Part shown: positions 42,743-50,571 of the stretch, in pieces
Layout: each line of letters starts with the position of its first letter
Numbering within the stretch: position 1 is the stretch's first letter
DNA from: Pseudomonas sp. 6D_7.1_Bac1
GTDB taxonomy: Bacteria; Pseudomonadota; Gammaproteobacteria; Pseudomonadales; Pseudomonadaceae
Length of the DNA stretch: 64,000 nt
Assembly: GCF_025465945.1 (NCBI RefSeq)
Contig: NZ_JANLNW010000072.1
Coordinates: forward strand, 124,001-188,000
Direction of reading: 5' to 3'
Translations under genes and position numbers: made by a program
Notes under the pieces: model-generated
What the model saw: the letters and a program-made list of their open reading frames with translations, nothing else
Databases searched by the model: none
What the model was told of the DNA's origin: nothing

Positions 42743-43089
42743 TGGCTAACGCAGCTCACTCACACAATGGCCACGATAGCCACGACGACAGCCACGGCAG
42801 CGTCAAGTCCTACGCCATCGGCTTCATCCTGTCGGTGATCCTGACCGTCATTCCATTCGGCCTGGTGATGTACCCATCCCTGCCGAAAGCCATGACCCTG
42901 TGGATCGTACTGGCCTTCGCAGTGATCCAGGTGCTGGTGCACCTGGTCTACTTCCTCCACCTGGACCGCTCCGCCGCCCAGCGAAACAACGTGATTGCGT
43001 TTATCTTCGCTGCCCTGGTGATCGTCCTGTTGGTGGGCCTGTCGCTGTGGATCATGCACAGCATCCACACCGTCATGATGGCGCACTGA
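42742..43089 (+). CDS. cyoD: Cytochrome bo3 ubiquinol oxidase subunit IV CyoD
   Basis: Small structural subunit of 115 aa. It has a His/Ser/Asp-rich N-terminus ([18 protein letters not shown]) followed by three membrane helices ([57 protein letters not shown]). The ATG at 42742 overlaps the cyoC stop. Confidence 0.96.
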   Translation: MANAAHSHNGHDSHDDSHGSVKSYAIGFILSVILTVIPFGLVMYPSLPKAMTLWIVLAFAVIQVLVHLVYFLHLDRSAAQRNNVIAFIFAALVIVLLVGLSLWIMHSIHTVMMAH

Positions 43090-43100
43090 GGAAAGTCCGG

Positions 43101-43988
43101 ATGTCCTTAAAGCACTTTATCCAAATCACCAAACCGGGGATCATTTTCGGTAACGTGCTTTCTGTGGCAGGCGGGTTTTTCCTGGCCTCGAAAGGGCATG
43201 TCGATCTGGCCATATTCCTGGCTGCGATGATCGGCACGTCCCTGGTGGTAGCGTCGGGTTGCGTGTTCAACAACTGCATCGACCGTGACATCGACCTGAA
43301 GATGGAACGCACCAAGAACCGCGTGCTGGTGCAGGGCCTGATCTCCCTGAAACTGGCGTTGGTTTACGCGACCGTCCTGGGTGTCGCCGGCGTTGCACTG
43401 CTGTACCGCGTGGCGAATCCGTTGGCTGCGCTGTTCGCAGTGATCGGTTTTGTCATCTACGTCGGCTTCTACAGCCTGTACCTCAAGCGCAAGTCGGTTC
43501 ACGGCACGCTGGTGGGCAGTCTGTCGGGGGCGATGCCGCCGGTGATTGGCTATGTCGCGGTCAGCAATAGCTTCGACATGGCGGCGCTGACGCTGCTGGT
43601 GATGTTCAGCCTGTGGCAGATGCCGCATTCCTACGCCATCGCGATCTTCCGCTTCAACGATTACCTGGCTGCATCGATTCCGGTGTTGCCGGTGAAGCGC
43701 GGGATTCAGGTGGCCAAGAAGCACATCCTGCTCTACATCCTGGCGTTCCTGGTCGCGACCTTGATGCTGACCTTCAGCGGTTACGCTGGCATGAGCTACC
43801 TCGCGGTTGCTGCTGCGATGGGCATGTACTGGTTGTACATGGCCTGGACCGGCTACAAGGCGGTGGATGACACGGTTTGGGCACGCAAGCTGTTCGTGTT
43901 CTCGATCTTCACCATCACCGCCCTGAGCGTGATGATGTCGCTGGACTTCAAGGTGCCGAGCGAGTTGTTGCTGACTTACGCGCCTTAA
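43101..43988 (+). CDS. cyoE: Protohaem IX farnesyltransferase (haem O synthase) CyoE
   Basis: UbiA-family prenyltransferase that converts haem b to haem o for CyoB. The 295 aa protein has about nine helices and the prenyl-diphosphate motif [18 protein letters not shown], followed by [20 protein letters not shown] and [19 protein letters not shown]. The ATG at 43101 follows GGAAAG by about 7 bases. It ends the cyo operon, followed by a terminator. Confidence 0.97.
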   Translation: MSLKHFIQITKPGIIFGNVLSVAGGFFLASKGHVDLAIFLAAMIGTSLVVASGCVFNNCIDRDIDLKMERTKNRVLVQGLISLKLALVYATVLGVAGVALLYRVANPLAALFAVIGFVIYVGFYSLYLKRKSVHGTLVGSLSGAMPPVIGYVAVSNSFDMAALTLLVMFSLWQMPHSYAIAIFRFNDYLAASIPVLPVKRGIQVAKKHILLYILAFLVATLMLTFSGYAGMSYLAVAAAMGMYWLYMAWTGYKAVDDTVWARKLFVFSIFTITALSVMMSLDFKVPSELLLTYAP

Positions 43989-44006
43989 GGTTTTTGCGGT
44001 TGTACG

Positions 44007-44043
44007 AAAAGCCCCGCCTTCGAGAAAAACGCGGGGCTTTTTA
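44007..44043 (+). terminator. Terminator of the cyo operon
   Basis: AAAAGCCCCGC and GCGGGGCTTTTT form an 11-pair stem around CTTCGAGAAAAAC, with a T-run on the 3' side. Confidence 0.92.
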
Positions 44044-44059
44044 TTGCGCACGATTTATC

Positions 44060-44222
44060 TGTGGGAGCGGGCTTGCTCGCGAAGGCGGCCAGACAGCCGA
44101 CCACTCTTTTGCGGATGTACATCAATCAACACTGTGGGAGCGAGCCTGCTCGCGATGGTGATGGGTCAGTCAATATTGATGTTGAATGTACCGCCGTCAT
44201 CGCGAGCAGGCTCGCTCCCACA
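44060..44222. repeat. Three REP sequences downstream of cyoE
   Basis: TGTGGGAGCGGGCTTGCTCG at 44060, TGTGGGAGCGAGCCTGCTCG at 44133 and the inverse CATCGCGAGCAGGCTCGCTC ending about 44222. The second and third form a REPIN; the first is a lone variant in the same orientation as the second. Confidence 0.9.
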
Positions 44223-44243
44223 TTTAATCTGCTGGCGTGGCCG

Positions 44244-44291
44244 TTACTGTGCGGCGATGCTGTAACCGTCGAAAGCGGTTTGCTGCTGAAG
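44244..44291. repeat. Left 48-bp direct repeat: detached 3' end of the gene at 46528-47232
   Basis: These 48 bases match 46528-46575 with 4 mismatches, including a perfect 26-base core (starting GCGATGCTGTAACCGTCGAA, 44254-44279). Read on the minus strand they encode LQQQTAFDGYSIAAQ and a stop, the last residues of the unknown protein whose full gene ends at 46528 (there ...SIAVQ). The similarity ends sharply just inside the coding part. Possible left attachment site of the 2.2-kb cassette. Confidence 0.85.
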
Positions 44292-44297
44292 CGGCGA

Positions 44298-44324
44298 TGT
44301 CACAAAAACGTTCGCTACTTCGTC
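44298..44324 (+). promoter_or_regulatory. ECF41-type promoter of the hydrolase-sigma operon
   Basis: TGTCACA (44298-44304), 16 bases, then CGTC (44321-44324). This equals the motif described for ECF41 sigma factors (TGTCACA, 16-17 bases, CGTC). It lies 36 bases before the hydrolase ATG, upstream of the operon that encodes an ECF41 factor, so autoregulation is likely. Confidence 0.8.
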
Positions 44325-44360
44325 TTAAGGGGACCTGCACAAATTTCAGGAACGCGAAGC

Positions 44361-45413
44361 ATGAATCCCTTTTCACATTGGGCAAACCATGTCCGCCAGC
44401 AATATCAGCTTGGAAAGATCACTTTGGTCATCTTGATCCTCTTGGGGTTGGGAGGAATCGGTGCGATCACACAGAGCCTGCTCACCGTAAAAGGGCAAAC
44501 TGACTACCCCGCCCCAGGTCAAATGGTAAGCGTTGGCGATCATCGCTTGCACATTCATTGTGAAGGCCATGGACAACCAATTGTTCTATTGGAATCTGGT
44601 CTCAGCGGGTGGTCCCAGGACTGGGCTTTGGTCCAACCTGAACTTGCCAGGACAACCACGGTTTGTGCCTACGACCGCGCGGGGTATGCCTGGTCTGACG
44701 AGTCCCCGACTGCACGCACTGGGTTGCTGGCCGTGGATGATCTGCGCACACTCTTGCACAATGCGAATTTGCACGGCCGCATGGTCGTGGTTGGCCATTC
44801 ATTGGGCGGTTTGTTGGCTCAAATGTTGGCTCAGACCCATCCTGACGAGGTCGCCGGATTGGTGCTCATTGATGCACTGCAGCATGACCAAACATTCAGC
44901 ATGGATCCCGAGGCTCATGCGCGTTACAGTCGCAACATGGATCTCTTGACCAACTCAGCCACTTGGCTGGCACCCTTGGGTTTGACACGGCTTACAAACA
45001 TGCCAGCGTCAGTGGTATTGGACAAGCTTCCCTTGGCCGAGCAACCAGCCGCACGTGCTCTCGCGATGCAAAGTAAAAACTACCGCGCATTGCGTACCGA
45101 ATACTTGGCTGTTGATTCGGCCTTGGACGTTGCCCGCAAGCTTGCGCCCATTCCGGCCATGCCCATTGTGGTGCTCAGCACAAATGCACAGAGCGAATTT
45201 CCGCCTGGGTGGGAAACCGAATATATGCGCCAGCACTGGATCGATGGTCAACGCGCCTTAGCCCGAGAAACCGGTAGCCAACAAGTGGTGGTGGCAGACG
45301 CTGGTCACTACTTGCAGCTCGAACGCCCCAAGTTGGTCATTGACTCCGTTCTGACAGTCTTGCATCAGGTCCGTAATGCCTCCAAAAATCCTGTGACGCA
45401 AGATGGAAACTGA
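44361..45413 (+). CDS. Membrane-anchored alpha/beta hydrolase in an ECF41 operon
   Basis: Predicted hydrolase of 350 aa. It has an N-terminal membrane helix (ITLVILILLGLGGIGAITQS, about 20-40), then an alpha/beta fold facing the periplasm. The oxyanion region is IVLLESGLSGWSQDW, the nucleophile elbow VVGHSLGGLLAQ, and the catalytic His sits in VADAGHYLQLERP; an acidic residue is expected after PIVVLSTN. AGGA lies about 9 bases before the ATG 44361. Its end overlaps the sigma gene by 11 bases. Base composition is visibly less GC-rich than cyo, with many A/T third positions, suggesting transfer. The substrate is unknown. Confidence 0.85.
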   Translation: MNPFSHWANHVRQQYQLGKITLVILILLGLGGIGAITQSLLTVKGQTDYPAPGQMVSVGDHRLHIHCEGHGQPIVLLESGLSGWSQDWALVQPELARTTTVCAYDRAGYAWSDESPTARTGLLAVDDLRTLLHNANLHGRMVVVGHSLGGLLAQMLAQTHPDEVAGLVLIDALQHDQTFSMDPEAHARYSRNMDLLTNSATWLAPLGLTRLTNMPASVVLDKLPLAEQPAARALAMQSKNYRALRTEYLAVDSALDVARKLAPIPAMPIVVLSTNAQSEFPPGWETEYMRQHWIDGQRALARETGSQQVVVADAGHYLQLERPKLVIDSVLTVLHQVRNASKNPVTQDGN

Positions 45414-46299
45414 CGCAAGCCATTCATTTGAAGATCATCGGGGATATTTGCAAGCACTGGCGTACCGGATGCTGGGCTCTTTCTCCGAAGGGCAGGATGT
45501 TGTGCAAGACGCATGGCTGCGCCAAAGTAGAGTAGATCTGACTATGGTGGACCACCCCCGAGCCTATCTGTCCCGCATAGTCACCAATCTTTGTCTGGAT
45601 CGCATGCAGTCTGCGCGTGCACGGCGTGAGCAGTACGTCGGCTGCTGGCTACCGGAACCACTTGAGGATGAGCACTGCGCCTATGACCCGGGACCAATGG
45701 CGAATTTGGAATATGCGCAGAGCATATCCATCGCCTTCATGCTGACCCTTGAGCGGTTGACCATACTTGAACGAGCCGCTTTTCTGCTGCATGACGTATT
45801 TGATCAAAGCTATGAGGAAATTTCCCATCGGCTGGCGCGAAGCGAAGCAACATGCCGCCAGTTGGCCGCGCGTGCACGGAAACACGTGCAACGCGAACAA
45901 TCCATTGTGGATATTGAACAGGAGAAAGCCACCACGCTGCTGAAGGCATTTGTGCAAGCCATTTCAAGCGGTGATGTCGAGAGTCTTGCGCAACTGCTAA
46001 CTGAGGACGTGGTGATGCTTTCCGACGGTGGCGGTATTGTCGCTGCAGTGCCTCGGCCCCTAAATGGCGTGAACTTGATATCAAGGACACTGATTGGTTT
46101 CGCAAAATTGTGGCGACCGCAGGATTTCCACTTACGCCTTTCGACTATCAACAGCCTGCCGGCGGTCATCCTCTATAACTTGCAAGGTCAGGCCGTCCAA
46201 ACCACCGCGCTGAGCTTCAATGACAATGGTCAGATCAAAGCAATCTATGCAATGCGCAATCCACAGAAATTGGCCCATCTAAACCTACTCCCGAGTTAG
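45403..46299 (+). CDS. ECF41-type RNA polymerase sigma factor with SnoaL-like C-terminal domain
   Basis: Extracytoplasmic-function sigma factor of 298 aa. It has region 2 (LQALAYRMLGSFSEGQDVVQ, RAYLSRIVTNLCLDRMQS), a linker with the ECF41 motif WLPEP (82-86), region 4 (LTILERAAFLLHDVFDQSYE, EISHRLARSEATCRQLAARA), and a C-terminal extension of about 110 residues. That extension carries DGGG (208-211) and NPQKL (286-290), matching the ECF41 DGGGK and NPDKL motifs. In this group the extension replaces a separate anti-sigma factor. It overlaps the hydrolase gene, and its promoter motif is at 44298. ECF41 genes usually sit beside oxidoreductase-, epimerase- or carboxymuconolactone-decarboxylase-like genes; a hydrolase is unusual. 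Confidence 0.92.
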   Translation: METDASHSFEDHRGYLQALAYRMLGSFSEGQDVVQDAWLRQSRVDLTMVDHPRAYLSRIVTNLCLDRMQSARARREQYVGCWLPEPLEDEHCAYDPGPMANLEYAQSISIAFMLTLERLTILERAAFLLHDVFDQSYEEISHRLARSEATCRQLAARARKHVQREQSIVDIEQEKATTLLKAFVQAISSGDVESLAQLLTEDVVMLSDGGGIVAAVPRPLNGVNLISRTLIGFAKLWRPQDFHLRLSTINSLPAVILYNLQGQAVQTTALSFNDNGQIKAIYAMRNPQKLAHLNLLPS

Positions 46300-46480
46300 A
46301 TGACCGGTGGGTCGCCACATTGTCGGTCCAGGTGGGCGTTCAGCCAAAAACCGACACGGCTGCCATAAAAATGCGATTTTCAACAGCCGTCAACACGTGG
46401 AACTGCTCGCCAGAGATGCCACGGTAAACGTAAAGCCCATCTAACGGTACGTGGTGTTCATGGGTCGCTTACGGTCAAAA

Positions 46481-46506
46481 GATCGCAGCCTGCGGCAGCT
46501 CCCACA
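46481..46506. repeat. Single REP of a different family
   Basis: GATCGCAGCCTGCGGCAGCT followed by CCCACA is a pseudomonad REP with a CAGCCTGCGGCAG core, different from the GAGCAGGCTCGC type elsewhere in the window. It lies 21 bases beyond the stop of the gene at 46528; a REP ends at the same 21-base distance beyond the detached copy at 44244. Confidence 0.75.
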
Positions 46507-46527
46507 AGAGCCGGGCGTCGTTGGTGC

Positions 46528-46575
46528 TTACTGCACAGCGATGCTGTAACCGTCGAAAGCGGTCTGCTGCTGAAG
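46528..46575. repeat. Right 48-bp direct repeat, inside the 3' end of the unknown gene
   Basis: Counterpart of 44244-44291 with 4 mismatches, forming the last 15 codons and stop of the gene that runs to 47232. Candidate right attachment site of the hydrolase-sigma cassette. Confidence 0.85.
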
Positions 46576-47232
46576 TGCGGTAACGATAGCCTTGCGTGTA
46601 GCCGGTTGTTCGGCACCAGCGTTGTCGATGAAGGTCTCGTTTTCCAGCTCAGCTTCATCGCCTTCACCGACAAAGGTGAAGCCGAGGAATTCGAAGGCTT
46701 CGCGGTCGGCGCTCGGTTTAACCCGTGGGTTGCGCAGTGGCAGGCTGACGCTGACGCCGTCCTTGCTGATGTTGAACACTTCGATGTCTTTCTTGGCGCG
46801 GGCTGTCTTGCTCTTGCCGCTGCTCGGGTTGCTGATGGCCTGATGGGTCTGGTTCAGCACTTTCAGCGCCAGGCCATAGACCAGCTCCTGAAAACTTGGG
46901 TCATCCTTGAAGCTCGACAGAATCCGGCTGATCGGGAACTTGCTGCTCAGGTCTTCCAGGGCGGCGATGTCGGCGGCCTCGGCGTCTTTGAGTTGTTTGA
47001 GCTCGCCCATCAGTTCGTAGGCTGTGTCGTCGTCGAAGCGGTCGTGAGCCAGGCGGATGGCCGCGCGCAGTTCGCGAATCTGGTCGCTTTCTTTCGAGGT
47101 GTGGAAGGCGTCCAGGACCATCTCGCTGATGGTTTTGGCCTGCGGCACGTGTTGTGAAAGATTGATGGAGTTTTCGTATTCCGCTTTGGACGACAAGGTG
47201 ATTACGGATTCAGCGGTGTTGGAATCTGGCAT
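46528..47232 (-). CDS. Protein of unknown function whose 3' end is duplicated
   Basis: Predicted soluble protein of 234 aa with no signal or membrane segment. The first 100 residues are strongly helical and charged (SDQIRELRAAIRLAHDRFDD, ELMGELKQLKDAEAADIAAL). A basic stretch follows (SSGKSKTARAKKDIEVF), then a short beta-rich part (ISKDGVSVSLPLRNP, REAFEFLGFTFVGEGD) and a C-terminus TALQQQTAFDGYSIAVQ. I do not recognise a family. Codon use is like the host chromosome. The last 48 bases are repeated at 44244-44291, so its 3' end seems to have been an integration point. Confidence 0.75.
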   Translation of the reverse strand: MPDSNTAESVITLSSKAEYENSINLSQHVPQAKTISEMVLDAFHTSKESDQIRELRAAIRLAHDRFDDDTAYELMGELKQLKDAEAADIAALEDLSSKFPISRILSSFKDDPSFQELVYGLALKVLNQTHQAISNPSSGKSKTARAKKDIEVFNISKDGVSVSLPLRNPRVKPSADREAFEFLGFTFVGEGDEAELENETFIDNAGAEQPATRKAIVTALQQQTAFDGYSIAVQ

Positions 47233-47341
47233 TGAAATTTCACTACTTCTTTAAACAGAATTTGAGACGAGAACAGCGTCGGCGTTTTCGGGTCGCCTAA
47301 TCTATTGGACCGCAGCGATGTTGTCACGGACCAACGGACGA

Positions 47342-48412
47342 TCAGTTCATCTCGGCGACCAGCACTTCAACCATGGCCTTCGCGCTCATTTCCCGCGCCA
47401 GCGCGGCGCCCTGGCCGGCCCACTGCACTGCGAACTCGTTGCAACCCTTGGCGCTGGCGGCGGCGTGCAGGGCCTTGGCGGCGTCGTAGGTCAGGGGGTA
47501 CGCCGGGCATTGTGGTGCGCCGGCGGCGTCGAGGTCGGTGATCAGGCGATTGACCATGCCCCGCGCCGGTCGCCCGGAAATCGCGCTGGTGATGCGCGTA
47601 TGGGCGGCCTTCGGGCTCTTCAGGTCGGCTCGATAGCGCGGGTTGGCGGCGGATTCGGGGCAGAGGATAAACGCGGTACCCAGCTGGGCACCTTGTGCGC
47701 CGAGTTTGAGCATGGCGCTGATCGACTGACCGTCCATGATCCCGCCCGCGGCGATGACCGGGATCGAACGCTGCTGGCTGAGGGTTCTGACCAGTGCCAG
47801 GGTCCCGGTCAGGGCGTCATGTTGCGGGTTGAACACACCGCGATGGCCGCCGGCTTCGACGCCTTGGGCGATGATCCCGTCGAGGCCGGCTCGCTCGATC
47901 AGCTCGGCTTCGTGTGGATCCGTCGCGGTGGCCAACAGCACGATGCCGGCCCTTTTCAGCGCGTCGATCCAGGACGCTGGCGGCAGGCCGAAGTGAAAGC
48001 TGACCACGGCCGGACGTTCGACCAGCAGCAGTTCGAGCATGTCCGGGTCATCGAGGAAGCTGGTGTAGATCTCATTCAGCGTGGTGGGCGGCGTGGCGTC
48101 GAACTCGGCAAACAGCGGATGCAGGTGCTTCAGCCAGTCGGACTGCAGGGGCTGATCCGGTTCGGGTGTGCGGTGACAGAACAGGTTGACGTTGAATGGC
48201 CTGGCGGTCAGCGCCCGGGTCTCGGCAATCATCGCCTTGGCCTGATTGACGTTGCTGGCTCCGATCCCGATCGAGCCCAAGGCACCGGCATTCGACACGG
48301 CCGCCGCGAGTGCCGGCGTGGACACGCCGACCATTGGCGCCTGGATGATTGGATACTGGATGCCGAGCCGTTGCGTCAGCGTCAGGTTTTTCGGGTTGGG
48401 GCGCAGATCCAT
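47342..48412 (-). CDS. Nitronate monooxygenase / NPD-like flavoprotein
   Basis: FMN-dependent TIM-barrel enzyme of the 2-nitropropane-dioxygenase family, 356 aa. It shows [20 protein letters not shown] near the N-terminus, [37 protein letters not shown] (with the catalytic-type His), [35 protein letters not shown], and [11 protein letters not shown]. Family members oxidise alkyl nitronates such as propionate-3-nitronate. GGGAG lies 8 bases before the ATG 48412. It follows the FAD-binding gene by about 30 bases and is probably co-transcribed with it. Confidence 0.9.
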   Translation of the reverse strand: MDLRPNPKNLTLTQRLGIQYPIIQAPMVGVSTPALAAAVSNAGALGSIGIGASNVNQAKAMIAETRALTARPFNVNLFCHRTPEPDQPLQSDWLKHLHPLFAEFDATPPTTLNEIYTSFLDDPDMLELLLVERPAVVSFHFGLPPASWIDALKRAGIVLLATATDPHEAELIERAGLDGIIAQGVEAGGHRGVFNPQHDALTGTLALVRTLSQQRSIPVIAAGGIMDGQSISAMLKLGAQGAQLGTAFILCPESAANPRYRADLKSPKAAHTRITSAISGRPARGMVNRLITDLDAAGAPQCPAYPLTYDAAKALHAAASAKGCNEFAVQWAGQGAALAREMSAKAMVEVLVAEMN

Positions 48413-48442
48413 ATCAATGACTCCCGGGTTGTGCTTCAAAGG

Positions 48443-50365
48443 TTAAAGGTGGGCGAGCGATCTCGAAGCCTCAACGACGCAGGCGGCCGGCCTTTTTGCC
48501 ATGTGCGGCGCATTGATCTGGCGGAACAACTCGCCCACGCTGCGTCCGGCATCCACCAGGGCGGTGGAATTCACGAACGGTCGCGGGACGATGTAGGTGT
48601 AGAACTTGGCGCCTTCGCAGACAGTCCCCAGCGCCCAGGCATTGCTCAGCGGTTTGCCGCTCAGCGGGACGATGTGCAGGCCTTCATCGACATCAATGCC
48701 GCTGACCTCCATGCCTTGATTGGTGAACGGGCGAACCAGGCCTCTTTCGAGCAAGCGGTAGAGCAGCGGTGATTTGTCCTGGTTGGGTGACGACTGCGGC
48801 ACCCGAGCGCGAATCAGCACATCGGCGCGGAATTCTCGCTCGGGCAGGCTCGTGCTGTTGATCGTGAATGAATACGACGCGCCGTCCATAGACGCACGGG
48901 CCCCTGGGCCGAAGCTGGCCATCAGGTTACCTGCACGTATCAGCGCGAGCATTTCTTCGGTGCGTTGCAGGGGCGGACCAACGGCCAGCCGATTCATTAC
49001 CGGAATGAATTCGTTCATGAAGCGCTTGTGCGACGAGGCCGACAGCGCGCCGAAATCGACCACTCGGCGCAGGTTGTCGCGCAGGTCGCGCAGCACATCG
49101 CAGGCGGCCTTGATCGGACTTTCGCAATTGCCATTACGGGCCTCGGCCAAGTCTTGCTCCAGGTAGTCGGTCAGCCACTGATGGAAGTGTTCCTTGCTGG
49201 CCAGGGCATTGCGGCTGATGGGGTTGGCCATCTTGTCCCAGGAAAACGGCGGAATTTGTGGGCAGCATTGGCGCAGTACGTTTTCGGCGGCCGGCGTTTC
49301 GAGATGAACCAGTGTGGCGTCGAGCAACTCGGCGAAGGAGCTGCCATGCAACCGGGTGGCATGGGACAAGTAATAGGCGTGGGCCATGTCGCGCAGAATC
49401 AGCGGGAAGATATGGCCGTGGAAATCAAGTTCGCCGGGCTTGTGGGTCTGCTTCCATTGATTGATTCGCTCCAGCGTCAGGAAGCGTGCCTGGTATTGGC
49501 CCGAGACACCTTTCTGGTTCACCGCGCGGGCGGCGAACGGAATCCCGCTGCGCGAGAACAGCGCCAGTGACGGCTCTGCGCCGGACGGCTGATAGTTCAG
49601 CACGCCGGTCGTTTCGTCACGCTCGAAGCGGCCGCCACGACCGACGGTCAGTGCGGTAATCGCATCGATGGCGGTCAGGCCCATGCCTTCGATTGCCACC
49701 GAGGCGTCAGGGGCAATCTCATCGAGTTGCTTATGAATCGGCAGTGGCCCGGTGACGATGTAGCGCAGGTTGGCGTTGTTGAAACGGTGGGTCGCGACAA
49801 AGGCACGACGGTCGATGTCCAGCGCGTCCGGATGATTTTCCGAGTGGCCCGTGGTCAGGAACAGGTAGTCGGCGTTGATCGTTTTGCCGTGCGCCGTCTG
49901 GATGACAAACGATTGGGTTGCAGTCTGCTCGATATCGGTGGCCGTGCACGTATGCAGGTGCACGTCGCAGTGCTGTTCCAGTCGGGTGAGCAGGAACTTG
50001 AAGACCCAGTTCAGGTACTCGCCAAAGGCGCTGCGGGGCAGGTACGTGTCGGGACCCAGCGGTAACGGGTGTTTCCAGTTGCCAACAGCCCACGCGTACA
50101 GGCTTGGCCCCTCGATCAACGGCCCGGCATCGGCCACGGTCGGGTCCATGAACAGGGTGATCTGGGACGCTACGGTGTTGAGTTGCAGGTAGTCGGGTTG
50201 CGAGGAGTGGTGGATGCCTTCGCCCGGTACACCGGGGTCGATGAGATGCACTGCTATTTTCTTGTCGGTTTTCTGATCGCAAGCGTAGGCGGTGATTCGT
50301 TCGAGCACGTTCAGGCCCCGTGGCCCCATGCCGATAATCGCGATCGCTAGCGTAGCCTGTTGCAT
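48443..50365 (-). CDS. FAD/NAD(P)-binding protein of unknown substrate
   Basis: Large flavoprotein-like protein of 640 aa with an N-terminal dinucleotide loop IAIIGMGPRGLNVLERI, then IDPGVPGEGIHHSSQPDYLQ, YLFLTTGHSENHPDAL, and SVAIEGMGLTAIDAITAL (second GxGxxxxD-type loop). It resembles the FAD-NAD(P)-binding (NAD_binding_9-type) group, whose substrates are mostly unknown. The last 250 residues have no motif that I recognise. I place the start at ATG 50365 (GGGAG upstream); upstream in-frame codons to 50455 are probably untranslated. It diverges from a LysR gene and precedes a nitronate monooxygenase, suggesting a small nitrogen-oxidising pathway. Confidence 0.82.
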   Translation of the reverse strand: MQQATLAIAIIGMGPRGLNVLERITAYACDQKTDKKIAVHLIDPGVPGEGIHHSSQPDYLQLNTVASQITLFMDPTVADAGPLIEGPSLYAWAVGNWKHPLPLGPDTYLPRSAFGEYLNWVFKFLLTRLEQHCDVHLHTCTATDIEQTATQSFVIQTAHGKTINADYLFLTTGHSENHPDALDIDRRAFVATHRFNNANLRYIVTGPLPIHKQLDEIAPDASVAIEGMGLTAIDAITALTVGRGGRFERDETTGVLNYQPSGAEPSLALFSRSGIPFAARAVNQKGVSGQYQARFLTLERINQWKQTHKPGELDFHGHIFPLILRDMAHAYYLSHATRLHGSSFAELLDATLVHLETPAAENVLRQCCPQIPPFSWDKMANPISRNALASKEHFHQWLTDYLEQDLAEARNGNCESPIKAACDVLRDLRDNLRRVVDFGALSASSHKRFMNEFIPVMNRLAVGPPLQRTEEMLALIRAGNLMASFGPGARASMDGASYSFTINSTSLPEREFRADVLIRARVPQSSPNQDKSPLLYRLLERGLVRPFTNQGMEVSGIDVDEGLHIVPLSGKPLSNAWALGTVCEGAKFYTYIVPRPFVNSTALVDAGRSVGELFRQINAPHMAKRPAACVVEASRSLAHL

Positions 50366-50571
50366 CTGCCCCAACTCCCTTGTTCTTAGAGAGGCGTTTG
50401 CTCGACGTTGTGCAGGACATCTCCCTGTTTCAGGTCGTGTTCTGCTCAACATCACCTCATATGCGTTTAAATCCGGGGCAGGATACGCAGCGCAAAATTA
50501 GCTTTGCCAACGATTATCCGAGATACTGCGCATCACTTTTCGAGATGTCAGCGTCCAGGGATGGCAGTTCC

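Larger units (their letters stand above)
43989..44360. other. cyoE-hydrolase spacer: terminator, three REPs, repeat and ECF promoter
   Basis: No gene lies in this 372-base gap. In order it holds the cyo terminator (44007-44043), three REP sequences (44060-44222), the detached 3' end copy (44244-44291) and the ECF41-type promoter (44298-44324), each listed separately. Confidence 0.8.

Noticed and set aside
44061-44360. Upstream extension of the hydrolase reading frame
   Set aside because: It would run through REP sequences, the 48-bp repeat and the promoter; ATG 44361 follows an AGGA and gives a normal N-terminus.
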